A DNA stretch of 64,000 bases from Dechloromonas aromatica (nom. nud.). Lineage in GTDB: Bacteria > Pseudomonadota > Gammaproteobacteria > Burkholderiales > Rhodocyclaceae. The DNA is taken from assembly GCA_017848965.1 (NCBI GenBank), contig JAFIHA010000046.1, positions 1 to 64,000 on the forward strand. The letters are read 5' to 3'. This document shows positions 1 to 7,484 of the stretch, in pieces (the first letter of the stretch is position 1; every line of letters starts with the position of its first letter). The notes beneath the pieces are model-generated. The model ran no database searches and was not told the DNA's origin. It worked only from the letters and a program-made list of their open reading frames with translations. Position numbers and translations under genes: made by a program.

Positions 1-3000
1 GCGGTCGGATTGAACTTGAGATCGACGTGACCGGCGGCGAGATGGGCGGCGGTCAGGGTGATCACCTGATCGACGTTGCCGCTGCCGGAGACAGTCAGCG
101 AATCACCGACGGCGGCGCCGGCGGGCAGGGTGACGCGGACGTCGATGTCGTTACCCTGGAGTTCGGCGATCGAGATGAAACCGTCGTTGTTGCGGTCCTC
201 GGCAATCTCGATGGCGAGGCCAGTAAACACCGTGGTATCGACGGTGACGGCATCGCTGCCGGTCGGGCTGAGGTTGCCGGCGGGATCGCGCAACTGGGCG
301 GTCACGGTCAGCGTGTTGCCGTCGCCGGGGCTGGCGACGGCCAATTCGACATGACCGGCGGCGATGTCGGCCGCGGTAAGGACGATGGGCGCCCGGGCAA
401 CGCCATTGACCGAAACGAGCAGGCTGTCGCCGGCGCGGGCGGTATCGGGCAGGTCGACGCGGACATCGACGTTGCCCTGCAGCTCGGCGGCGTTCAGCCA
501 GCCGTCGCCGTTGGCATCTTCGGTGATGGTGACGGTCGGTGCGGCGAGGTCGCCGATCATCAGTGTGGCGCTGTCGCTGGCGGTGTTGGAAAGGTTGCCG
601 GCGGGGTCGGAGACCTGTGCGGAGACCTCGATGCGGGTGCCGTTGGCCGGAGCATCGACGTCGATCAGCACATGCTGGGCGTCGATGTCGGCCTGCGTGA
701 GGACGATGCTGCGCGTCGCGTTGCCAGTGATGCGCACGGTCAGCAGATCGCCGGCGATGGCCTCGGCCGGCAGGTCGAGGCGGATGTCGACCTTGCCGCT
801 GAGTTCGGCCTTGTTGATGAAGCCGTCGTTGTTGGCGTCCTCGACGATGGAAACGGCGAGGCCCTGCAGGTTGCTGGTGTCGACCTTGGCGCTATCCTGG
901 CCGGGCAGCGTGCTGTTGCCGGCGGGATCGACGATGGTTGCCGTGACGACCAGGGTATTGCCCGGCGCCGGAATCGGGAAGTCGGTCAGGACGTGGCCGG
1001 CCGCCTTGCTCGCGGCGTCGATGACGATCTCGCGGGTGGTGCTGCCGTCGGTGACGCGGACGATGTCGCCGACCTCGACCAGCGCCGGCTTGAAGTCGAT
1101 CCGAACGTCGGCCGTCCCTTGCGCTTCGGCGCGGTTGATGAAGCCGTCGTTGTTGGCGTCCTCGACGATGGTGACGGTCGGTGCGTCGCCCTTGTTCGGC
1201 ACGTCGGTATCGACGATCGCGCTGTCGCTGCCCGGCGGCGTGCTGTTGCCGGCTGGGTCGACGATGCGGGCGCTGACCGCGATGCTGTCGCCGGACGGCG
1301 GCGCGGTGAAGGCGGTGGTGACGTAACCGCGGCTCAAATCGGCACTGGTGACGGTGATTTCCCGGGTAATCGTGCCGCTGGAAACGACGACGATATCGCC
1401 GGCGTCGACCTTGGCCGGGTCGAAGGCGATCTTCACATCGACATCGCCGTTCAGTTCGGCGGCGTTGATGTAGCCGTTGTTGTCGGCATCTTCGGTGATG
1501 GTGACGGTCGGCGCCTTGCCGCCGTTGGGCGGAATGGTATCGACGGTGGCGCTGTCGCTGCCGATCTTGCCGAGATTGCCGGCCGGGTCGCGGACCTGGG
1601 CGGTGACTTCAAGGCTCTGTCCTTCACCAGGATTGGCGACGGCCAAGGCGATGCTGCCGCGGTTGATGTCGGCAAGCGTCAGCACATGCGGCGCCTGGGC
1701 GACGCCGTTGATCGAGACGAGCAGACTGTCGCCGACACGGGCGGTGCCGGGCAGGGTGATGCTGACGTCGATGTCGCCGTTCAGTTCGGCAGCGTTGATC
1801 CAGCGGTTGTTGTCGGCATCCTCGGTGATGGTGACGATCGGTGCGCCGGGCTCGGAGAGCAACAGGCGGGCGCTGTCGCTGACCGGGCCGGCAGCGTTGC
1901 CGGCGATGTCGGTGATGCGGGCGGTGGCGACGAAGTCGGTATTGTCGGCGGTCGGGTTGAACTTGAGATCGACGTGACCGGCGGCGAGATGGGCGGCGGT
2001 CAGGGTGATCACCTGATCGACGTTGCCGCTGCCGGAGACAGTCAGCGAATCACCGACGGCGGCGCCGGCGGGCAGGGTGACGCGGACGTCGATATCGTTG
2101 TCCTGCAGTTCGTCGATCGAGAGGAAACCGTCGTTGTTGCGGTCCTCGGCAATCTCGATGGCGAGGCCGGGGAGCACGGTGGTATCTACGGTGACGGCAT
2201 CGCTGCCGGTCGGGCTGAGGTTGCCGGCGGGATCGCGCAACTGGGCGGTCACGGTCAGCGTATGGCCGTCGCCGGGGCTGGCGACGGCGAGGTCGATATG
2301 ACCGGCGGTGATGTCGGTAGCCGTCAGCAAGACAGGCGCCCGGGCGACACCATTGACCGAAACCAGCAGGCTGTCGCCGGCACGGGCGGTATCGGGCAGG
2401 TCGATGCGGACATCGACATCGCCCTGCAACTCGGCGGCGTTCAGCCAGCCGTCGCCGTTGGCGTCCTCGGTGATGGTGACGGTCGGCGCGGCGAGGTCGC
2501 CGATCATCAGCGTGGCGCTGTCGCTGGCGGTGTTGGAGAGATTGCCGGCCGGGTCGGAAACCTGGGCGGAGACTTCGATGCGGGTACCGTTGGCCGGGGC
2601 ATCGACGTCGATCATCACATGGTGGGCGTCGATGTCGGCCTGCGTGAGGACGATGCTGCGCGTTGCGTTGCCGGTGACGCGCACGGTCAGCAGATCGCCA
2701 GCGATGGCTTCAGGCGGCAGGTCGAGACGGATGTCGATCTTGCCGCTGAGTTCGGACTTGTTGATGAAACCGTCGTTGTTGGCGTCCTCGACGATAGTCA
2801 CCGCGAGGCCCTGCAGGTTGCTGGTGTCGATCTTGGCGCTGTCTTGGCCGGGTTGCGTGCTGTTGCCGGCGGGGTCGAGGATCACCGCCTCGACGGTCAA
2901 GGTGCTGCCATGGGCGGCCGGCGGTACGCTCAGCGAGACGTAGCCGTTGGCCTTGTCCTGGGCGCTGACCGTCACGTTGATGATGACGCCGTTGGCGTCG

Positions 3001-3150
3001 ACGCGGACGGTGTCGCCGACATCGACCAGATTGCCGTCGAAGGCGACGCGGATATCGACGTCGCCCTGCAGTTCGGCGCGGTTGATGAAGCCGTCGTTGT
3101 TGGCGTCTTCGACGATGGTCACGGTCGGCGCGGCGCCGCCGTTGGGCGGC
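1..3150 (-). repeat. Six-unit higher-order repeat in the adhesin gene, period 1947 bp
   Basis: Positions 1 to about 1200 realign with positions 1948 to about 3150 at an offset of 1947 bp (649 codons), nearly identical over long stretches. Repeat units 7-10 are therefore copies of units 1-4, and the basic unit is about 325 bp. This indicates a block duplication of six Ig-like units, probably by homologous recombination. The element continues past the left edge, so the total copy number is unknown. Confidence 0.9.
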
Positions 3151-3662
3151 GTGGTGTCCGCATCGGCCGGGGTCAGGTCGCCGCTCTGGCGTTCGGCCAG
3201 GGCGTAGCGGTCGCCGGCACCGAAGCGGTAGGCGGAATCGCTGTTGCCGATGCTTTCGACGATGCGCTGGAACTGCACGAAGTTGTGGCCGCCCTCGCTG
3301 GCGGCGCCGCTTTCTCCGGCGGCGGTGGCTTCCTCGTCAAGCAGGTTGTCGAGCGGCTGGTTGGCGGCGAGCGCCGCGCTCAGTTCGCGGGCGCCAGGGC
3401 TGCCCGCCGCCACTGCGCTGTCATCCTGGCTGCTGTTGCCGGCGACATCGCCGTCGAGTTGCAGGCTTTCGCTGCGCTCCAGGCTGATTTCCCGGCCGTC
3501 GGCAAGTTTGACGACGACTTGCGCGTTGCGCGCGGTGACCACCTTCTCGCCGGGGAAGAGCGGGTCGCCGGGGTGCAAGGGACGAACCTTGCCGTCGGGC
3601 GAGATGGCGAAAACCTGGCCGGTGACGGAAGCTGCTTTGGCGATGCTGATGGCGGCTGACAT
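1..3662 (-). CDS. LapA/BapA-type giant adhesin, N-terminal part (runs off the left edge)
   Basis: The visible 1220 codons are the N-terminus of a type I secreted surface adhesin. Residues 1-75 match the LapA retention module (VTGQVFAISPDG, then LHPGDPLFPGEKVV), which in that family plugs the outer-membrane pore and holds the protein on the cell. TAAG lies at residues 113-116; in Pseudomonas LapA the periplasmic protease LapG cuts a TAAG site at about residue 108. From about residue 178 ten Ig-like repeats of about 108 residues follow. Most begin with an EF-hand-like loop such as EDANNDGFINRAEL and end with DPAGN and SDSA motifs. The start at 3662 has a good ribosome site, AAGGAGTTCAAGCC. The C-terminal RTX/secretion part and a dedicated secretion system are not in the window. 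The long open frame on the opposite strand is an artefact of repetitive GC-rich DNA. Confidence 0.93.
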   Translation of the reverse strand, partial: MSAAISIAKAASVTGQVFAISPDGKVRPLHPGDPLFPGEKVVTARNAQVVVKLADGREISLERSESLQLDGDVAGNSSQDDSAVAAGSPGARELSAALAANQPLDNLLDEEATAAGESGAASEGGHNFVQFQRIVESIGNSDSAYRFGAGDRYALAERQSGDLTPADADTTPPNGGAAPTVTIVEDANNDGFINRAELQGDVDIRVAFDGNLVDVGDTVRVDANGVIINVTVSAQDKANGYVSLSVPPAAHGSTLTVEAVILDPAGNSTQPGQDSAKIDTSNLQGLAVTIVEDANNDGFINKSELSGKIDIRLDLPPEAIAGDLLTVRVTGNATRSIVLTQADIDAHHVMIDVDAPANGTRIEVSAQVSDPAGNLSNTASDSATLMIGDLAAPTVTITEDANGDGWLNAAELQGDVDVRIDLPDTARAGDSLLVSVNGVARAPVLLTATDITAGHIDLAVASPGDGHTLTVTAQLRDPAGNLSPTGSDAVTVDTTVLPGLAIEIAEDRNNDGFLSIDELQDNDIDVRVTLPAGAAVGDSLTVSGSGNVDQVITLTAAHLAAGHVDLKFNPTADNTDFVATARITDIAGNAAGPVSDSARLLLSEPGAPIVTITEDADNNRWINAAELNGDIDVSITLPGTARVGDSLLVSINGVAQAPHVLTLADINRGSIALAVANPGEGQSLEVTAQVRDPAGNLGKIGSDSATVDTIPPNGGKAPTVTITEDADNNGYINAAELNGDVDVKIAFDPAKVDAGDIVVVSSGTITREITVTSADLSRGYVTTAFTAPPSGDSIAVSARIVDPAGNSTPPGSDSAIVDTDVPNKGDAPTVTIVEDANNDGFINRAEAQGTADVRIDFKPALVEVGDIVRVTDGSTTREIVIDAASKAAGHVLTDFPIPAPGNTLVVTATIVDPAGNSTLPGQDSAKVDTSNLQGLAVSIVEDANNDGFINKAELSGKVDIRLDLPAEAIAGDLLTVRITGNATRSIVLTQADIDAQHVLIDVDAPANGTRIEVSAQVSDPAGNLSNTASDSATLMIGDLAAPTVTITEDANGDGWLNAAELQGNVDVRVDLPDTARAGDSLLVSVNGVARAPIVLTAADIAAGHVELAVASPGDGNTLTVTAQLRDPAGNLSPTGSDAVTVDTTVFTGLAIEIAEDRNNDGFISIAELQGNDIDVRVTLPAGAAVGDSLTVSGSGNVDQVITLTAAHLAAGHVDLKFNPT

Positions 3663-3860
3663 GGCTTGAACTCCTTGCGCGCTGGGGCTTGCTCTGACGA
3701 GGAAAGAAGTTGCAGTCAGAGTTAATTGAAAGTCGTGTTTTCAAATTATACGTATACATCAATTAAATGCTATACGTGAAAACCAAGTTTCATTTTATTC
3801 GTTTGGCAAGCAGCGGAATGCTGGATGTTGTTTTTGTGATTATTCAGCGAATAAACGATA
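3663..3860 (-). promoter_or_regulatory. AT-rich leader/promoter region of the adhesin gene
   Basis: About 200 bp between the adhesin start and the divergent riboswitch promoter is strikingly AT-rich compared with its surroundings. It holds a palindromic TATACGTATA near 3748 and a related CTATACGTG near 3770. No convincing -35/-10 pair could be fixed by eye. The region is the likely site of adhesin transcription control, but no known operator was recognised. Confidence 0.4.
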
Positions 3861-3867
3861 AAAATAG

Positions 3868-3896
3868 TTGACGTGCCTGTATTTGCGATCTAGCAT
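3868..3896 (+). promoter_or_regulatory. Sigma70-like promoter of the riboswitch transcript
   Basis: TTGACG at 3868-3873 and TAGCAT at 3891-3896 are separated by exactly 17 bp. A start of transcription near 3903 would place the riboswitch aptamer at the very 5' end of the RNA, as usual for this class. Confidence 0.65.
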
Positions 3897-3904
3897 GCAG
3901 TCGT

Positions 3905-3982
3905 GATCAACGGCAAACCTGCGGCGACGCAGGGACGCAAAGCCTCCGGTCTGGCGCTTGTCAGATAGCGGGGTTGCCCAGC
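3905..3982 (+). promoter_or_regulatory. Cyclic-di-GMP class I (GEMM) riboswitch
   Basis: The core has the conserved GEMM-I blocks in order: GGCAAACC (3912-3919), a hairpin CCTGCG-GCGA-CGCAGG with a GNRA loop, GGGACGCAAAGCCTCCGG (about 3932-3949), a variable arm, then ATAGCGGGGTTGCC (about 3965-3978). The closing helix GGCAA (3912-3916) pairs perfectly with TTGCC (3974-3978). The ligand in this class is cyclic-di-GMP. The element is on the plus strand and reads into the small membrane protein at 4076 and the diguanylate cyclase at 4370, not into the adhesin. No clear terminator follows, only a short GCCCG/CGGGC hairpin near 4010-4030, so ON or OFF action cannot be told. Confidence 0.92.
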
Positions 3983-4075
3983 CCAAGATCTCGGCCATCT
4001 GCCGGGACCTGCCCGAAAACTCCAACGGGCGCTCGCGTGATGGTCTTTCCAACGTATCAAGACAAAGGAAAGATC

Positions 4076-4315
4076 ATGATCAAGAACCACCAGGCTTTCG
4101 CTCCCACTCCCCTGCACGGTCTTTATCGCCGTCGGACGACGGCTTGCGCGCCCGCACCGGCCAGCGTCTGGCTGAGTCGCTACCTGCCGGGACTGATCCT
4201 GAAACTTGCGCTGCTGATTCTGGTCTGTCAGTGGGTGCCGCTATACGGCGGTCTAATTGAAGACCTGTTCGGGCCGCTCACGCAGAGCTTGAGTTTTGCC
4301 CTGACTCGCCTTTAG
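4076..4315 (+). CDS. Small single-span membrane protein downstream of the riboswitch
   Basis: This 79-aa protein of unknown family starts at an ATG behind AAGGAAAGATC and ends at TAG 4313. Its N-terminal 35 residues are basic and polar. Residues about 40-62 (LPGLILKLALLILVCQWVPL) form one hydrophobic span, followed by a short amphipathic tail. It is the first gene after the cyclic-di-GMP riboswitch and lies 54 bp before a diguanylate cyclase gene, so the two are probably cotranscribed. Longer reading frames that begin inside the aptamer were discarded. Function is unknown. A role in signalling or surface attachment is only suggested by context. Confidence 0.7.
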   Translation: MIKNHQAFAPTPLHGLYRRRTTACAPAPASVWLSRYLPGLILKLALLILVCQWVPLYGGLIEDLFGPLTQSLSFALTRL

Positions 4316-4369
4316 TATGACGTATCAGTTTTGCGGCGTTAATTCATTTTTACCGGTGGCGGAGCGAGC

Positions 4370-6055
4370 GTGCCTTTCAGAAACCTCTTGCTTGATGACG
4401 AGAAGGCCTGCGTGCTGGCGGTCGATGACACGCCAGCCATCCTGCAATTGCTGGAGATGGCGCTCGGCATCGATTACGAAGTGGTGACCGCCGAATCCGG
4501 GGCGCAGGCGCTGGAAATCTTCCCGCAGCGGCGCTTCGACCTCGTGCTGCTCGATCTGCTGATGCCGGGGATGAACGGTTTCGAGACCCTGGCCGAGTTG
4601 CAGAAGTTGCCGTCGTTCAACGGTACGCCGGTGATCTTCCTGACCGCCATGGACGACCTGGCGAGCGAGTGCAGCGCGCTGGAAATGGGCGCCGACGACT
4701 ACATCACCAAGCCGTTCAAGCCCAACCTGGTGCGCCTGCGCATCGCCAACATCCTGCATCGCGTCCGCCTGCAGCGTCATCTCTCGCTGGCCCTGGCCGG
4801 CGCCGACCAGGGCCTGTGGTCCTGGGATCTGGCGAGCGACCAGGTGCGCGTCGCCGCCGGCTGGAGCGAGCCGCTGGGCTGCGCCAACGGCGAGGCGGCG
4901 GGCGAGGTCGCCGGCTGGGCGGCACTGGCGCACGCCGATTGCGGCGCCGTCATCGAGCAGGCGCGGGCGGCCTACCTGGCCGGCGAGCGTCCGGCCTTCG
5001 AGGCCGACGTCCGGCTGCGCACGCTGAAGGGCGGCTGGAAGTGGTTCAACATCTATGGCAAGTCGGGCAACCGGCAGTCGCTGGTCGGCACCTACCGCAA
5101 CATCGACGCCAAGAAGGCGGCCGAACTGGCGCTGCGCGACAGCGAGGAGCGCTTGCGCCACGTCATGGACGCTACCGGCGAAGGCATCTGGGATTGGCAG
5201 GTGGGGAGCGCCATGGCCCGCCACAACGCCGCCTGGAGCCGCATCCTGGGCCTCGACGAAGGCGCGCACGAACACGAGATCGCAGGCGTTGCCGCCTTGA
5301 TCCATCCCGACGACCGGCCGGCGCACGCTGCCGCGCTCGCTGCCTGCCTGGAGCGGGCGCCGTCCTTCGCCCTCGAATACCGGATTCGCCACGCCAGCGG
5401 CAATTATCTCTGGGTCATGGATCGCGGCAAGGTGGTCGAGCGCGCGGCAGATGGCACGGCACTGCGCCTGGTCGGCGCCTTCCAGGATATTTCCGAGAGC
5501 AAGCGGCTGGAGGAGGAATACCGGCGGCTGGCCTTGTTCGATACCCTGACCGGCTTGCCCAACCGCCGCCTGCTGGTCGACCGCATGGAACAGGCGATCG
5601 TCCAGAACCGCCGCCAGGCCTCGCTCGGCGCGCTGATGTTCATCGATATGGACCGCTTCAAGGAACTCAACGACAGCCTCGGCCATGATTGCGGCGACCT
5701 GTTGTTGATCGAGGTCGGGCGTCGCCTGCAGGCCTGCGTGCGGCGGATGGATACGGTGGCCCGATTGGGCGGCGACGAATTCATCGTCATGCTGCCGCTG
5801 CTCTCGGCGGAAGACGAGGTCGCCATGAAGCACGCGCAGGCGGTTGGTCACAAGATCCTGCTTGCCCTCGGCCAGCCCTACCGGCTCGGCGAATGCAGCT
5901 ACGACAGCTCGCCGAGCATCGGTCTGACGCTGTTTTCCGGGGCCCCGGAAGAGAGCGTCGACGCCGTCCTCAAGCGCGCCGACGCCGCCATGTACGAGGC
6001 CAAGCACCGCGGCCGCAACCAGTTGGCGCTGGCCGCGCCGTCGCCGCTTACCTGA
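4370..6055 (+). CDS. Diguanylate cyclase, REC-PAS-PAS-GGDEF
   Basis: The protein of 561 aa would make cyclic-di-GMP from GTP in the cytoplasm. An N-terminal receiver (about 14-130) has the acidic pair in VLAVDDT, the phospho-acceptor in LVLLDLLMPG and the lysine in ITKPFKP. Two PAS/PAC units follow (about 142-245 and 258-380). The GGDEF domain (about 390-550) keeps an intact GGDEF motif near residue 466, with the inhibitory I-site RRMD five residues before it. It starts at GTG 4370 behind GGAGCG. It lies downstream of the cyclic-di-GMP riboswitch, so its product may control its own transcript. Its end overlaps the convergent TolC gene by 8 bp. Confidence 0.93.
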   Translation: MPFRNLLLDDEKACVLAVDDTPAILQLLEMALGIDYEVVTAESGAQALEIFPQRRFDLVLLDLLMPGMNGFETLAELQKLPSFNGTPVIFLTAMDDLASECSALEMGADDYITKPFKPNLVRLRIANILHRVRLQRHLSLALAGADQGLWSWDLASDQVRVAAGWSEPLGCANGEAAGEVAGWAALAHADCGAVIEQARAAYLAGERPAFEADVRLRTLKGGWKWFNIYGKSGNRQSLVGTYRNIDAKKAAELALRDSEERLRHVMDATGEGIWDWQVGSAMARHNAAWSRILGLDEGAHEHEIAGVAALIHPDDRPAHAAALAACLERAPSFALEYRIRHASGNYLWVMDRGKVVERAADGTALRLVGAFQDISESKRLEEEYRRLALFDTLTGLPNRRLLVDRMEQAIVQNRRQASLGALMFIDMDRFKELNDSLGHDCGDLLLIEVGRRLQACVRRMDTVARLGGDEFIVMLPLLSAEDEVAMKHAQAVGHKILLALGQPYRLGECSYDSSPSIGLTLFSGAPEESVDAVLKRADAAMYEAKHRGRNQLALAAPSPLT

Positions 6056-7484
6056 TCGCCCACAGGCCGAGCCGGCCGATGCTCGCCGCCAGTTTCAGGC
6101 GGGCGCCCTGCCAGCCGGCGTAGGCTTCGATGCGCCGCTGTTCGGCGGAAGCGACGGCGCTCTGCGCGCTGAGCAGTTCGAGGATGTTGCCGACGCCGGC
6201 GCGGAAGCGCCCTTCGGCGACCTCGAACGAACGACGCGCGCTGTCGAGCAGCGTGCTGGCGGCGGCGATGTGTTCCTGGCGGGTGTTCAGCGCCTGGTAG
6301 CTCTTCCAGACCTCGAGTGCGACCTGTTGTTCGAGCTGGTTCAGCTTGGCCGCCCTGACCTCGACCTGGCTGCTCGCGGCGCGCACCTTGTAGCCGCGGC
6401 CGAAACCTTCGAACAGCGGGATGCTCAGCTGCATGCCCAGCGCGCTGTCGCGGAAGACGGCGCCGGTCGGCGGGTAGCCGGAAATCGGGATGTGCTTGTC
6501 CTGCTGGCGTTCGCTGGCTTCGGCAGAAAACACCAGGGTCGGCCGGCCTTCGGCGCGGGTGGCGCGGACCCGCGCTTCGGCCGCTTCCAGTTCGGCGCGC
6601 GCGGCGAGCAGCGCCGGATGGTGGCTGCGCGCGTCCTCGAACAATTCGCCGACGCTACGCGGCGCCGGGCCGGGCAGCTTGAGTTCGCGTTCGGGCAGGC
6701 GCAGCGGCGTGTCCGGCGAGAGGCCAAGGGCGGTGGCCAGGCTGCCCAGCGCGTTCTGTAGTTCGCCTTCGGCGGTGACCCGTTTGAGGCGGGCGTCGGA
6801 CAAGGCGACCGCCGCCTGCAGTTTGTCGGTGAGGGCGCCGACACCGGCCGCGTACTTGGCCTCGGTCGCCTGGTGGCTCTTGCCGGCCGCCGCCTCGGCA
6901 ACCTGTGCGGCGCGCAGCAGCGCCTGCGCCATCTGGACGTCGAAATAGGCTTGGGCGGCATCGAGCAATGCCCGTTGCAGCGTCAGGTCGTGGCTGGCGT
7001 TGGCGGCGTCGAGCAGGGCGCTGGCCTGGTCGGTGTTGGCGGCGCGCAGGCCGGAATCGAACAGTGTCCAGCTCAGCTTGAGGCTGCCGGCGCGGGTGCG
7101 CGGCCGGGTTTCGGCGTCGAGCACGGCGTACTTGCCGTCGTAGGCACTGCTCGATTTCTGCGCCAGGTAGCTGACGCTGGCCGCGACGCTGGGCAGGTAG
7201 GCGGCGCGGGCGACCCCGAGCAGGGCCGCCTGGGTGCGCGCCTCGCCCCAGGCGGCGCGGGTCTGCGGGTTCTGGCAGAGGGCGCGCTCGATCGCTTCCG
7301 CCAGTTCGAGCGGCGTCGGCAGCGGGCCGAATTCGCAGGGGTTGATTCCCGTCTCGTCGCCCAGCGCCCGGCTGGCGCTGGCGGCGGTGCGTGCTTCGGT
7401 CGAGAACGGGTCGGGCGCTGCTGCCAGCGTCCCGCTGGCGAGGACGACGCCGGCGAGCAGGCCGGAGAGGCGGCGGAGTATCAC
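6048..7484 (-). CDS. TolC-family outer-membrane channel of a type I secretion system
   Basis: This 478-aa protein has a hydrophobic N-terminal signal (LLAGVVLASGTLAAA). It carries the two outer-membrane-efflux repeats typical of TolC, rich in helical stretches such as RALLDAAQAYFDVQ and LEVWKSYQALNTR. It would form the outer-membrane exit duct for the exporter encoded just upstream. It starts at GTG 7484, overlapping the ABC transporter stop as GTGA, which implies translational coupling. It is the last gene of the peptide-export operon and converges on the diguanylate cyclase gene. Confidence 0.92.
   Translation of the reverse strand: MILRRLSGLLAGVVLASGTLAAAPDPFSTEARTAASASRALGDETGINPCEFGPLPTPLELAEAIERALCQNPQTRAAWGEARTQAALLGVARAAYLPSVAASVSYLAQKSSSAYDGKYAVLDAETRPRTRAGSLKLSWTLFDSGLRAANTDQASALLDAANASHDLTLQRALLDAAQAYFDVQMAQALLRAAQVAEAAAGKSHQATEAKYAAGVGALTDKLQAAVALSDARLKRVTAEGELQNALGSLATALGLSPDTPLRLPERELKLPGPAPRSVGELFEDARSHHPALLAARAELEAAEARVRATRAEGRPTLVFSAEASERQQDKHIPISGYPPTGAVFRDSALGMQLSIPLFEGFGRGYKVRAASSQVEVRAAKLNQLEQQVALEVWKSYQALNTRQEHIAAASTLLDSARRSFEVAEGRFRAGVGNILELLSAQSAVASAEQRRIEAYAGWQGARLKLAASIGRLGLWAIR

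Noticed and set aside
27-3659. 1210-aa open frame on the plus strand with Asp/Gly-rich repeats
   Set aside because: It is the antisense shadow of the adhesin repeats. The minus strand carries the retention module, Ig-like repeats and a proper ribosome site.
3840-4260. Small ORFs on both strands across 3840-4260
   Set aside because: They cross the conserved riboswitch structure and have no ribosome site. Only the frame from 4076 looks coding.
4325-6007. 560-aa minus-strand frame opposite the diguanylate cyclase
   Set aside because: Composition is that of an antisense frame. The plus strand has complete REC, PAS and GGDEF motifs.
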